The notes beneath the pieces were generated by a model. It was given only the letters and a program-made list of their open reading frames with translations, made no database searches and was not told the origin of the DNA. Of a stretch of 35,121 nt of DNA, positions 17,534 through 25,614 are shown in pieces. This DNA comes from Opitutia bacterium (GTDB taxonomy: Bacteria > Verrucomicrobiota > Verrucomicrobiia > Opitutales > Opitutaceae). The stretch's first letter is position 1. Each line of letters opens with the position of its first letter. A program made the translations under genes and the position numbers. The stretch covers positions 1 to 35,121 of the forward strand of contig CANFSZ010000025.1 of assembly GCA_947449835.1 (NCBI GenBank). The letters are read 5' to 3'.

Positions 17534-17844
17534 TCCGAAAAGCGTTTGTAATGTCCGTCCATCCCGGCCTCGAGGTGGAATATCGCCGTCGCCACGCGCC
17601 CATCTGGCCCGAGCTCGAAGCCGTGCTCAAAAGCCATGGCGTGCACAATTATTCCATCTTCCTGCACCCCGAGACGCGCCAACTTTTTGGCTACGCGGAG
17701 ATCGAGAGCGAGGCGCAATGGGCCGCGATCGCGCAGACCGAAGTTTGCCGTCGTTGGTGGGCCTTCATGCGCGAGATGATGCCTTGTAACGCGGATAACA
17801 GTCCCGTGGCGCTCGGCCTCGAGGAAGTTTTTCACCTCACCTGA
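17530..17844 (+). CDS. rhaM: L-rhamnose mutarotase
   Basis: The 104-residue protein matches the size and near-full sequence pattern of E. coli RhaM: 'MIRKAFVM', '[20 protein letters not shown]', 'HNYSIFL', 'RRWW' and '[10 protein letters not shown]'. It interconverts alpha- and beta-L-rhamnose. The residues known for the E. coli active site are present: His22, Tyr41 and Trp76. The start overlaps the stop of the preceding gene by ATGA. No rhaB, rhaA, rhaD or transporter is adjacent, so it sits outside a canonical rhamnose operon; the link to the exported paralogs is unexplained. Confidence 0.94.
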   Translation: MIRKAFVMSVHPGLEVEYRRRHAPIWPELEAVLKSHGVHNYSIFLHPETRQLFGYAEIESEAQWAAIAQTEVCRRWWAFMREMMPCNADNSPVALGLEEVFHLT

Positions 17845-17920
17845 GGGCCCCAGCCCACCTTAGGGCTCGCGGGAAATCGCATTGGCGCGAGGGCGCAAGT
17901 TCTGCACGTTTGTCGCTACG

Positions 17921-18304
17921 ATGATCAAAAAACTTTTGCACACGCGCATGCGCGTCAACGACCTCGCGCGCACCGTAAAATTTTACGAAGAGGCGATCGG
18001 GCTCACTGTGTCGCGTCGGCATACGTCGCCGCGCGGCGCGCAGTTGGCGTTTCTCGCGACGCCCAACAGCGACGAGGAAATCGAAATCTGTCAGATGCCC
18101 GCGGGCGCACCAAGCGTCGTCGTGCAGCCGGATTTGATGCACCTCGCGTTTGAGGTGGAAGATCTGGCCGCGTTTACCGCGGCGGCTGCTGCGAAGGGTT
18201 ATGTGTTGAGCGATGGGCCGACGCTCACGGGCAGCGGCTCGGTGATCGCGTTCATCGACGCGCCCGAAGGCTATGAAGTGGAATTGATCCAGCGCGCAAA
18301 GTAA
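17921..18304 (+). CDS. gloA: Lactoylglutathione lyase (glyoxalase I)
   Basis: The 127-residue protein converts the methylglyoxal-thiol adduct to a lactoyl thioester. The four metal ligands of the family are in place: His7 (in 'HTRMRVNDL'), Glu55, His74 ('LMHLAFEV') and Glu121 ('GYEVELIQ'), matching His5, Glu56, His74 and Glu122 of the E. coli enzyme. I choose ATG 17921; a TTG-started extension of 13 codons upstream lacks family similarity. It is preceded by a 76-base gap to rhaM and is convergent with the U32 gene, with a GC hairpin (18318-18336) between. Which thiol is used in this organism is not readable. Confidence 0.9.
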   Translation: MIKKLLHTRMRVNDLARTVKFYEEAIGLTVSRRHTSPRGAQLAFLATPNSDEEIEICQMPAGAPSVVVQPDLMHLAFEVEDLAAFTAAAAAKGYVLSDGPTLTGSGSVIAFIDAPEGYEVELIQRAK

Positions 18305-18317
18305 GCGGGTGCGCCGC

Positions 18318-18336
18318 GCCGCGCGACCGCCGCGGC
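18318..18336. terminator. GC hairpin between convergent gloA and U32 genes
   Basis: Arms GCCGCG (18318-18323) and CGCGGC (18331-18336) around a 7-base loop, in the 32-base gap between convergent stop codons. No T-run follows on either strand, so termination is only suggested by position. Confidence 0.4.
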
Positions 18337-20961
18337 TCAGCGTTTCTTCGCGATGAATTGCGGGGCGGTTTCCATCTGGCCACGCGTAACACCGAGTTGG
18401 TTGAGGAGTTTTAATTCGCGCCACACGTCGGCGCCTGTGATCTCGCCGCGCAACAGTTGCTGATAACGCGTGAGCGTGCGGACGACTTCGTCGGCGCCTT
18501 CGTTGATAAATTCGACGCGGAAGCTGCGCGCGCCGAGCTCGAGCAAGCGGGCGACGTAATCGGCGCCGGTTTGGGCGCGGTTGTTGTAGACGGTGTTGCG
18601 GCAACCGGCATCGGCTTTGAGCGGGAGCTCGGCGCCGACGCGGTCGCGCAGGGCGACGCGGTGCGTGTCGCAGGGGCGGCCGCAATCGTGGTAGTCTTTG
18701 CCCTTGGACAAAAACGCGCAGAAGACGCAGTGTTCCATGTGAAACATCGGCATGTGTTGGTGGATCGTGAGATCGAACCAGGCGCCGGGCGCGGCTTGGA
18801 GGAGGGCTTCGAGTTGGACGATGTTGAGATCGTAGCTGGCGGTGACGCGCTCGAGGCCGTGCCGTTGGAGGTAGTGGGCGGCGGTGAGAGGATTGGCGAC
18901 GTTGAGCGAGAAATCGCCGCGACGGCGATCGGCGGCGAAGTAGGCGAGGTGGTCGTAATTGCGCACGAGGTAACCGTCGGCCTCGCACGAGCGGACTTGT
19001 TTAAGAATCCATTCTTCGCCGGGTTTGGTGATGCGCGGCGGGGCGACCCAGATCGACGACGCCGGGAGACCGGGCGCGGCGGCGGGGGCCGTGGCTTGCC
19101 AGGCGCGGAAGCGCGTGACGGCGTCGCGGTAGTGTTTGGGGTTTTCGAATTCGCAGTAGACCGTGGTGATCCTAGCGCAGGTGAGCGCGGCGTCGAGTTG
19201 CTCGAGGCTGCGCACGACGACGATGATCTCGGGTGCAGCCGCCGGCGCGGCCGACGTGGCGGGCAGAGGAAGCGCAGCGAGACCGGACGGTGCGGGATGA
19301 AATTGCCAACGCGTGGGTTCGGCGGCGCGTTGCTCGAGAGTGGCGATCGTTTCGCGGCGAAGACGGTTGAGCTCGCTGACGGGGAGCATCACCGCGCCCT
19401 CGAGGTGGTTGATCAATTCGCCGAGGGAAAACGGCGTACCGCCGAGTCGGCCGAGTTGGTCGCGCAAGCGCTCGGTGGTGAGCGGTTGATTTTCGGCGGC
19501 GGCGAGAGGGAGCGCGGAATCGGCTTGGGCGACGTGGCCGTGCGCGTCGCGGGCGATCAGCGTGAGCGGCGTGCCGACGTGGCCGTGGAGCTCGAGCGTG
19601 ATCGGACGTTGGAAACGAATTTTTTCGCCTTCGAACGTGGCGCGTAGTTCGCGGTCGAGCGCGGGGTCGTTGGTTTTCCAGACGCGTTGGCCCGCGCGGA
19701 CGCGCGGCCAGTTGATATCCCCGTGCCCGAAACGCAGGACCGTTTCGCCGGCGGTGGAGCGCGAAGGCTCGACTTGGTAAACGCGGCCGCCTTCTTCGCG
19801 CTCGGCGGGATTGCCAGCGTCGAAGACGACGCCGTCGCCGGGTTTGAGCGGCGCGTAAAGCGTGAGTGCGACCGATTCGCCGCTGACGCGCGTGATCGTG
19901 CCGAGGAAGACGCCGCGCTTGGTGCCAAAGCGACCGTGGGCGAGCTCCTGGTTGTTGATGCCGCGAAACCAGCCCGTGTATTGACCGCGGGAGAATGCCA
20001 TCTGGAGTTCGTAGTGCGCCGGGTCGAGCGCGGCGGCGGCGGGGGCTTTTTGTGCGGCGGGAGCGGCGTGCGCAGGCGCGGGCGCGGGCGCGCACATTTT
20101 ATCGAGGGCCTGGCGATAGACGCGCGTGATGCTGGCGACGTATTCGGGGGATTTGAGGCGGCCCTCGATTTTGAGGGAGGAGACGCCGGCGCGGACGAGA
20201 TCGGGCAAGACATCGAGGCCGGCGAGGTCTTGCGGGCTGAGCAGGTAGCGGCGATCACCGAGGTCAACTTTTTGGCCGTCCGAGATGAGATCGTAAGGGA
20301 GGCGGCAGGCTTGGGCGCATTCGCCGCGGTTGGCGGAACGACCGCCGAGGGATTCGCTGGTGAGGCATTGGCCCGAGTAGGCGACGCAGAGGGCGCCGTG
20401 GACGAAGACCTCTAGCGGCAACGCCGGCGCGGCGGCCTGGGCTTGGGCCGACTGGATGGACTCGATCTCGGTGATGGAATTTTCGCGGGCGAGGACGACG
20501 AGTTGCGCGCCGAGATCGCGGGCGAAGCCGACGCCGGCGGCGCTGGTGACCGTGAGTTGCGTCGAGGTGTGGATCGGAAAATCGGGCGAGAGCGCGCGGA
20601 TGAGTCGGCAGATCCCGACGTCTTGGACGATGGCGGCATCGACGCCGGCGGCGATGATGGTGCGCAGGTAAGATTCGGCGTCGGGCAACTCGGCGGTGAA
20701 GACGAGCGTGTTGAACGTAACGTAGCCGCGGACGCCGCGATGGTGGAGAAACTTCATGAGCGCGGGCAGATCGGCCTGCGTGAAATTTTTCGCGCGCATG
20801 CGGGCGTTGAAACGCTCGAGGCCGAAGTAGATGGCGTCGGCGCCGTTCTCGACGGCGGCGCGGGCGCATTCCCAGTCGCCGGCGGGCGCGAGTAACTCGG
20901 GGCGCGCGGGACGAGCGAGCGCGGGAGCGTTGGTGGGCGTGGGCGACGAGGCGACGGACAT
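18337..20961 (-). CDS. Peptidase U32 family protein (RlhA/YdcP-type, probable 23S rRNA hydroxylation factor)
   Basis: The 874-residue protein carries the U32 signature 'EVFVHGALCVAYSGQC' (about residues 184-199). Around it are the TIM-barrel style segment 'PELLAPAGDWECARAAVENGADAIYFG' and 'SLKIEGRLKSPEYVASITRVYR'. The C-terminal half has the large extra domain found in the long U32 subfamily, with a cysteine-rich patch 'MEHCVFCAFLSKGKDYHDC' followed by 'GRPC' that may bind metal or Fe-S. E. coli RlhA, of similar architecture though shorter (about 650 residues), introduces ho5C2501 in 23S rRNA; the label 'peptidase' is historical. The ATG at 20959-20961 starts directly before family homology; an open GTG start 15 codons earlier (21006) is possible. 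It faces the next gene divergently. Confidence 0.87.
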   Translation of the reverse strand: MSVASSPTPTNAPALARPARPELLAPAGDWECARAAVENGADAIYFGLERFNARMRAKNFTQADLPALMKFLHHRGVRGYVTFNTLVFTAELPDAESYLRTIIAAGVDAAIVQDVGICRLIRALSPDFPIHTSTQLTVTSAAGVGFARDLGAQLVVLARENSITEIESIQSAQAQAAAPALPLEVFVHGALCVAYSGQCLTSESLGGRSANRGECAQACRLPYDLISDGQKVDLGDRRYLLSPQDLAGLDVLPDLVRAGVSSLKIEGRLKSPEYVASITRVYRQALDKMCAPAPAPAHAAPAAQKAPAAAALDPAHYELQMAFSRGQYTGWFRGINNQELAHGRFGTKRGVFLGTITRVSGESVALTLYAPLKPGDGVVFDAGNPAEREEGGRVYQVEPSRSTAGETVLRFGHGDINWPRVRAGQRVWKTNDPALDRELRATFEGEKIRFQRPITLELHGHVGTPLTLIARDAHGHVAQADSALPLAAAENQPLTTERLRDQLGRLGGTPFSLGELINHLEGAVMLPVSELNRLRRETIATLEQRAAEPTRWQFHPAPSGLAALPLPATSAAPAAAPEIIVVVRSLEQLDAALTCARITTVYCEFENPKHYRDAVTRFRAWQATAPAAAPGLPASSIWVAPPRITKPGEEWILKQVRSCEADGYLVRNYDHLAYFAADRRRGDFSLNVANPLTAAHYLQRHGLERVTASYDLNIVQLEALLQAAPGAWFDLTIHQHMPMFHMEHCVFCAFLSKGKDYHDCGRPCDTHRVALRDRVGAELPLKADAGCRNTVYNNRAQTGADYVARLLELGARSFRVEFINEGADEVVRTLTRYQQLLRGEITGADVWRELKLLNQLGVTRGQMETAPQFIAKKR

Positions 20962-21079
20962 GGATTGAGAGGTAGGCGAGCGGCGCGGCGCCGCAACCGC
21001 ATTCACGGGGCGGGCGCGGGCGGGCGAGTTAGTTTGGTTGTAAGTTTGGCTGGAGCTTTGGCGATGGGTTGTTGAGCTT

Positions 21080-21122
21080 CGGGGCGCGCGAGCCCCGCAA
21101 TGGGGCGGCGTATTTTACCCCA
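21080..21122 (+). promoter_or_regulatory. Two consecutive hairpins directly before a start codon
   Basis: CGGGGC/GCCCCG (21080-21085 and 21092-21097) and TGGGG/CCCCA (21101-21105 and 21118-21122). The second ends 3 bases before the ATG at 21126 and would cover the ribosome-binding area. Whether both are transcribed is not shown. Confidence 0.35.
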
Positions 21123-21125
21123 TTC

Positions 21126-21494
21126 ATGAAATTTTTTACGCGAGTCGGGCTGGTCGGATTGTTGAGCGTGGGTGCGACGGTGTTGGCCGTGCGCGCGGAA
21201 AACACGGCGCCGAACTCGCGTTGGGCGGCGGTTGAAAATTATGTGGAAGCGGCGACGCGCCAGATGAGCGGCCTGCGCGCCGATGTGGAAAAATTGAAAG
21301 CGGCGATCGGCGAGCCTGGTCGGCGCGTGTGGACGGAGCTTGCGGTGGAACTCGCCGCGGGCGACGCACTCGTGGGGCAGTTGCGCGCGGCGAGCCCGAA
21401 GGAATTTGATGCGCTCAAAGCGAAGTTCGAGCGCCTGCGGCGTGAAGTGGGTGAGACGATCGTGGTCGTGCGGAAAACAGGCGCGACGCGTTAA
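21126..21494 (+). CDS. Small exported hypothetical protein, helical
   Basis: A 122-residue protein with a probable signal peptide (KFFTRVGLVGLLSVGATVLA, cleavage near residue 25 after 'VRA'). The mature part is almost wholly helical and charged, with heptad-like spacing of hydrophobic residues ('VENYVEAATRQMSGLRAD', then 'FERLRREVGETIVVV'), so a small periplasmic coiled-coil is likely. I do not recognise a family. The ATG at 21126 is chosen over an upstream ATG at 21069 because the latter would prefix 19 non-signal residues. Its stop overlaps the stop of the convergent MFS gene by 4 bases. Confidence 0.65.
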   Translation: MKFFTRVGLVGLLSVGATVLAVRAENTAPNSRWAAVENYVEAATRQMSGLRADVEKLKAAIGEPGRRVWTELAVELAAGDALVGQLRAASPKEFDALKAKFERLRREVGETIVVVRKTGATR

Positions 21495-22747
21495 GAATTT
21501 TTTGGCCCAGCCGGTGCGCTCAGCCCGGCGTGCGCGACATGCGGTGCGGCGTGACGCAGGCGGGCGGCGAAGTAGACGGTGAGAATAAAAAACCCGACCG
21601 AGACAAACCCGAGGTTGCCGTAGCCGAGCAAATGACCGTCGGCGCGCGTGGTGATGAAAGCCCCAGCGAGCAAGCTAGCGAGCCCGCTTGCGGCTTGTTG
21701 CACGGCGGAATTCACGCTCATGAAACCGCCGCGGTAGCGCGCCTGCACGGCGTTGGCGACCATCGCCATCGCAGGCGCGTAGCGACCCGACATCGTGACC
21801 ATAAACGCCGCCATGATCCCGCAGGCCAACGGCAACGTCGCAGTATCGAGATGCGTGAGCGTGAGCACCACCGTGACGGCCAGCACCGACAGAAACGTGA
21901 GCAAATGTAGCCGGTCGATCCGGTCGCTCAAGCGGCCGATGATCGGGGTTGTGATGACCGTCGCGAGTCCGCCGATCATGTAGGCTTTGGGCAAATCCGT
22001 CTCGCTCAGGCCGAAGTTGGCCACGAAGGACGGGGCGAGAAATGGAATGATGCAGCCGCCGGCCATCACCAACACGATGCTCACGGCAAACGCGCGCAAG
22101 TGCAGCGCGTGCGTGACGATCTCGCGCATCTGGCGGATCGGATTGTGGCCATGGATGGCGGTCCGCAAGTGCGGCAACGCCATCGCCGCGATGCCGAGAA
22201 TGACCAGCGCACAACCCGCGAGCATGAAAAACGGCGCGTGCCAGCCAAATAGGCCAGCGAGATACAACCCTGCTGGAATGCCGAGCACCGATGCGATCGG
22301 GAACGCCCCCATGACCACGCTCATCGCTTGGCCGCGCCGCGCCGGCGGGATGATGTCGCCGACCATCGCGCTCACCATCGAGCCGGAAAGTCCGCCAAAC
22401 GCACCGGCAGCGATGCGCGCTGTGATCAACCAATGGTGCGTCGGCGCGAGGCCGCACGCCAACGTGGCGAGTCCGAAGCCGGTATAAAGCACGAGCAAAG
22501 AGCGCTTGCGGTCGAAGCGATCCAAGACGAATCCGCCCGCGAGCCCGCTGAGGGCCGCAGCGCAGCCGTAGGAGGCGACGATCACCGTGAATTGCCCCGG
22601 CGTGAGGTCGAACACGCGCATGAGCTGCGCGCCCAAGGGCATGATGATCATGAAGTCCAACACATGAGTGAACTGCACGCCCGCGAGCGTCAGCAACGTG
22701 ATGCGCTCACGGCTCTTGGTCAGCGAGTGGTGTTCAGGAACAGACAT
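21491..22747 (-). CDS. MFS transporter, DHA1-type exporter
   Basis: The 418-residue protein has about twelve predicted membrane helices. The MFS motif A is seen as 'GGFVLDRFDRKRSLL' after helix 2 and a second copy-like motif 'GRLSDRIDRLHLL' in the C-terminal half. The first helix 'LLTLAGVQFTHVLDFMIIMPLGAQL' and 'RGQAMSVVMGAFPIASVLGIPAG' fit the sugar-efflux/multidrug (AraJ-like DHA1) subgroup. Substrate cannot be read; proton antiport is expected from the family. It is 90 bases downstream of the LysR gene on the same strand, so it may be part of that regulator's unit. Confidence 0.87.
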   Translation of the reverse strand: MSVPEHHSLTKSRERITLLTLAGVQFTHVLDFMIIMPLGAQLMRVFDLTPGQFTVIVASYGCAAALSGLAGGFVLDRFDRKRSLLVLYTGFGLATLACGLAPTHHWLITARIAAGAFGGLSGSMVSAMVGDIIPPARRGQAMSVVMGAFPIASVLGIPAGLYLAGLFGWHAPFFMLAGCALVILGIAAMALPHLRTAIHGHNPIRQMREIVTHALHLRAFAVSIVLVMAGGCIIPFLAPSFVANFGLSETDLPKAYMIGGLATVITTPIIGRLSDRIDRLHLLTFLSVLAVTVVLTLTHLDTATLPLACGIMAAFMVTMSGRYAPAMAMVANAVQARYRGGFMSVNSAVQQAASGLASLLAGAFITTRADGHLLGYGNLGFVSVGFFILTVYFAARLRHAAPHVAHAGLSAPAGPKNS

Positions 22748-22837
22748 GGAGCTTTTAATCTTGGCCGTTTTTCCTAAAGCGCAACGTCGGCTTGTGCGGC
22801 CGCATCTCGGCCCCGCGGGGTTTTCAAGATCAACTCA

Positions 22838-23728
22838 TTATCGCATGAGCTCGGCGGCCCGCTCGCGGAGGACCGTGAGAAATTGTTCGGCGCCGCGGCT
22901 TTGATAACGTTGTTGATGGCGGATGATGGCCAGCTCGCGGGAGGGCGACCCACCCGAAAGCTCGATGTAGACGAGCGATTTAGCGTCCTCGGGGTCGCGG
23001 GCGACTTGCGGCAAAATGGAAATGCCCACGCCGATGCCCACCAAGGCTTTGACTGTGGCAACCTGCGCGCAACGGAAGCCGATGCGGGGTTCGAAATTGT
23101 GGTTGCCGCAGAAACTCTGGATCTGGCTCGCGAGCGAGCTGGAGGAACCGAGGATGACAAAGGTTTCGCCGGCGAGATCGGCGGCTTTGACGCGGGGTTT
23201 GTGGGCGAGCGGGTGGTCTTTGCCGACGACGAGCAAGAGCGGCTCGGTGAGCAGCGGCTCGACGGATAACCGCGGGTCTTTGATGGGCAGAGCGACGATG
23301 GCGAGGTCGACTTCGCCCTCCACGGCCGCGCGCGTGAGATGAGTGCGAAAATCCTCCCGCACATCGATTTGGAGATTCGGGTAACGGGCCCGACACCGGG
23401 TGATCAACTCGGGCAAAATGTAGGGCGCGACCGTGGGGATCGCACCCACCACGATGCGCCGCTCCAAGGTGGGGTGATCGCCGAGTTCTTTGGCGGCATT
23501 TTCGATTTCGAAGAGGATGCGGCGGGCGCGTTCGAGAAACACTTCGCCGGCTTCGGTGAGGACGGCTTTGCGGCCAAGGCGGTGGAAAAGCTTACGCCCT
23601 ACCTCGTTTTCGAGGTTTATTATCTGCTGACTGAGTGAGGGTTGGCTGATGTGAACGCGTTCGGATGCACGGGTGAAATTCCCTGTCTCGGCCACGGCGA
23701 CGACATAGCGTAGTTGATGGATTTCCAT
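22838..23728 (-). CDS. LysR-type regulator, OxyR-like, missing the peroxidatic cysteine
   Basis: The 296-residue protein has an N-terminal winged helix-turn-helix ('MEIHQLRYVVAVAETGNFTRASE', then 'ISQPSLSQQIINLE') and a LysR effector domain. From Cys207 onward it aligns without gaps to E. coli OxyR from Cys208 through 'FRC' / 'FRA' and 'ILPQ' / 'LLPA'. The position of OxyR Cys199 is Ser198 here, so the peroxide-sensing disulfide cannot form as in OxyR. Other cysteines are present in 'ITRCR' and 'FRCAQ'. It is divergent from a 60-residue membrane protein with 113 bases between, and upstream of an MFS exporter on the same strand. Confidence 0.9.
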   Translation of the reverse strand: MEIHQLRYVVAVAETGNFTRASERVHISQPSLSQQIINLENEVGRKLFHRLGRKAVLTEAGEVFLERARRILFEIENAAKELGDHPTLERRIVVGAIPTVAPYILPELITRCRARYPNLQIDVREDFRTHLTRAAVEGEVDLAIVALPIKDPRLSVEPLLTEPLLLVVGKDHPLAHKPRVKAADLAGETFVILGSSSSLASQIQSFCGNHNFEPRIGFRCAQVATVKALVGIGVGISILPQVARDPEDAKSLVYIELSGGSPSRELAIIRHQQRYQSRGAEQFLTVLRERAAELMR

Positions 23729-23777
23729 AGTCTAAAGATATGGATAATATAGGTACTACCGATTTCAACTATTGAAA
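23725..23777. promoter_or_regulatory. Candidate LysR operator in the divergent spacer
   Basis: Two inverted repeats. CCATA/TATGG with 9-base spacing (23725-23729, 23739-23743) overlaps the LysR start codon. TTTCAA/TTGAAA with CTA between (23763-23777) lies centrally. LysR regulators usually bind such imperfect dyads in divergent spacers and repress their own gene. The dyad at 23763 coincides with the expected -35 position of the plus-strand promoter. Confidence 0.5.
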
Positions 23778-23792
23778 AAGGTGGTGTATGAT
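23764..23792 (+). promoter_or_regulatory. Candidate promoter of the small membrane protein gene
   Basis: A good -10 box TATGAT (23787-23792) has, 17 bases upstream, only a poor -35 (TTCAAC, 23764-23769), the pattern expected for an activator-dependent promoter. The leader then carries a GACCC/GGGTC hairpin (23802-23816) and AAGG (23827-23830), 11 bases before the ATG. Confidence 0.4.
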
Positions 23793-23841
23793 GTCCGTCC
23801 TGACCCTTCGTGGGTCGGTTTAACACAAGGATACACACATC

Positions 23842-24024
23842 ATGAAAAACTACATCAATGCTACTACGGTCATCCCCGGCGTCATCGTCGCGACCGCGTC
23901 GCTGCTTTCTTTCGGTTCCGTCGGTAAGGCTGATATCGTCTTGGGCTTCGGCACGGTCGCCGTGCTGCTCGCCATCGCGACGCTCGAGTATCGCCTCAAC
24001 TGGAAACGTTTGCTGGGCCTCTAA
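23842..24024 (+). CDS. Small membrane protein, 60 residues, unknown function
   Basis: Two hydrophobic segments ('VIPGVIVATASLLSF' and 'IVLGFGTVAVLLAIATL') separated by a short 'GSVGKAD' turn, with a basic C-terminal tail ('YRLNWKRLLGL'), giving a hairpin with a cytoplasmic basic end by the positive-inside rule. I do not recognise a family. It is likely real: it has a plausible ribosome site (AAGG), a fitting promoter and a textbook terminator only 27 bases after the stop, and it is the divergent neighbour of an OxyR-like LysR gene. Confidence 0.75.
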   Translation: MKNYINATTVIPGVIVATASLLSFGSVGKADIVLGFGTVAVLLAIATLEYRLNWKRLLGL

Positions 24025-24051
24025 TCCGGACCGCGCAAAAACCCTCCCTGC

Positions 24052-24084
24052 AACGGGGCCGGAGCAATCCGGCCCCGTTTTTTT
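24052..24084 (+). terminator. Rho-independent terminator of the small membrane protein gene
   Basis: Perfect 12-bp stem (24052-24063 and 24068-24079) with a GCAA tetraloop, ending in a run of seven T (24078-24084). It is one of the clearest terminators in the window. Confidence 0.95.
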
Positions 24085-24107
24085 GCGCCCGCGGGTCGGG
24101 GCAGTGT

Positions 24108-25502
24108 TTAAGTTCGCCGGGCCGAGGGCTGCGGCATGGGCAGCGGGTCGGTGCGGCCGGGCATGGGCGCGGTGTCGGGCGGGGTGAGAGCGGGCAGAAG
24201 CTCGGCGATGCGGACGGGTTGGCCGCTGGCGATGCTTTGGTTGGCGGCGAGGCCGACGAGGATGGCGGCGGCGCCCCCGCGTTCGTCGGAGGCGCGGCGG
24301 TAAGGATCGGGCTTCGTGGCGGCGGGGAGAAAAATTTCGTCGAGCATGACGTCATCGCCGCCGCCGTGGCCGCCGGTGCTGGCCCAAGGCGTGAGGGTGC
24401 GAGGCGCGCCGCGGAGCGGGATGAGGCGCGTGGTGACGCCGTCGGTGGCGATGCCGCCTTGGACGGTGTCGGTGCCGTTGATGTAGGTCGATTCGACGAT
24501 CGTGTGTTCGATGCGGCCGAGGGTGCCGTTGAAGGCGATGGTGTAGCCTTCCCAGGCGTTGAAGGCGTTTAACGAATAGGCGAGCGTGGCGCCGTTGTCG
24601 TAGCCGACGAGGACATTCATGGTGTCCTCGATATCGATATCGGGCCGGAAGACGCAGCGGTCGCGCAAGTAACCGTCGTGGTGTTCGTGGTCGAGGTAGA
24701 GGGCTTTGAGGCCGGGGGTGGCGGCGAGGTCGAGGTGGAAGCCGCAACGGGATTTTTCGGCGCAGGTATGGCAGCGCGGGCCGGGGGCGGTGAGGCCGAA
24801 GCGGGCGGCCATAGCGGGGGTGTAGAAATCGCGTTTGCCCGTGGCGTGGACCGTGACGGGGAGGGCGCCGAGCCACCAGTTGACGAGGTCGAAGTGGTGC
24901 GAGGCTTTGTGGATGAGCAGACCGCCAGAAATGGCTTTGTGCGCGTGCCAACGGCGGAAGTAATCGGCGCCGTGGCTGGTGTTGAGCATCCAGTGAAAAT
25001 CGACGGAGAGAATGTCGCCGATCTCACCGCGCATGAGGAGGTCTTTGACCTGCGTGCGAGGCGGGGAATAACGATAATTAAATGTGACGCGGAGGTTGCG
25101 ACCGGTGCGTTGCTGGGCGGCGAGGATGCGTTGGCAGCGCTCGGCGGTGGTGGTCAGGGGTTTTTCCGTGATGACATCGCAGCCGGCCTCCATGGCGCGG
25201 ATGATGTAGTCGTCGTGCGTGGCGTCGGGCGTGGTGACGATGACAACGTGCGGCCGAGTCTCGGCGAGCATACGGCCGAAGTCGGCGGCCAGATAAGCGG
25301 GCGGCGGCGTGATGCCGTGGCTTACGGAGCGAGCGCGGGCGAGCTCAAGGCGGCCGGCATTGGTATCGCAGAGACCGACGAGAGCGGCGTGGGTCGGGTA
25401 CGTCTGCTCGATCGCGTCTTGATACATCGACGAACGCGAACCGGTCCCAACGAGCGCGTAGGTGCGGCGCGAAGACGTGGACGCGGGGGCGGCGGATGGC
25501 AT
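24108..25502 (-). CDS. Gfo/Idh/MocA-family oxidoreductase with a cysteine cluster
   Basis: The 464-residue protein has no signal peptide. The Rossmann fold starts 'YALVGTGSRSSMYQ', followed by 'VIVTTPDATHDDY' and the catalytic 'ITEKPLTTT'. The C-terminal domain has 'GGLLIHKASHHFDLVNWWLG', then a cysteine-rich insertion, Cys244-x2-Cys247-x5-Cys253, that may hold a metal. Such a 'CxxC...C' insertion occurs in one Gfo/Idh/MocA subgroup. Substrate unknown, probably a sugar or sugar acid. It follows ilvB on the same strand but is separated by a strong terminator, so they are unlikely to be one operon. Confidence 0.87.
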   Translation of the reverse strand: MPSAAPASTSSRRTYALVGTGSRSSMYQDAIEQTYPTHAALVGLCDTNAGRLELARARSVSHGITPPPAYLAADFGRMLAETRPHVVIVTTPDATHDDYIIRAMEAGCDVITEKPLTTTAERCQRILAAQQRTGRNLRVTFNYRYSPPRTQVKDLLMRGEIGDILSVDFHWMLNTSHGADYFRRWHAHKAISGGLLIHKASHHFDLVNWWLGALPVTVHATGKRDFYTPAMAARFGLTAPGPRCHTCAEKSRCGFHLDLAATPGLKALYLDHEHHDGYLRDRCVFRPDIDIEDTMNVLVGYDNGATLAYSLNAFNAWEGYTIAFNGTLGRIEHTIVESTYINGTDTVQGGIATDGVTTRLIPLRGAPRTLTPWASTGGHGGGDDVMLDEIFLPAATKPDPYRRASDERGGAAAILVGLAANQSIASGQPVRIAELLPALTPPDTAPMPGRTDPLPMPQPSARRT

Positions 25503-25545
25503 GGACGTACAGATTTTACGCGCAGACGGGGTGGGGCGGGGTAAC

Positions 25546-25581
25546 TAAAAAACGAAGCACGGATTCCAAAGAATACCGTGC
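25546..25581 (-). terminator. Rho-independent terminator of ilvB
   Basis: On the minus strand, a 10-bp stem with one bulged base (arms in 25557-25566 and 25571-25581; loop CAAA) begins 33 bases after the ilvB stop. A run of six Ts lies 4 bases beyond it (25547-25552). It separates ilvB from the oxidoreductase gene. Confidence 0.8.
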
Positions 25582-25614
25582 ATCGGATGCGGAAGATTTT
25601 GTTTTTAAGAAAAC

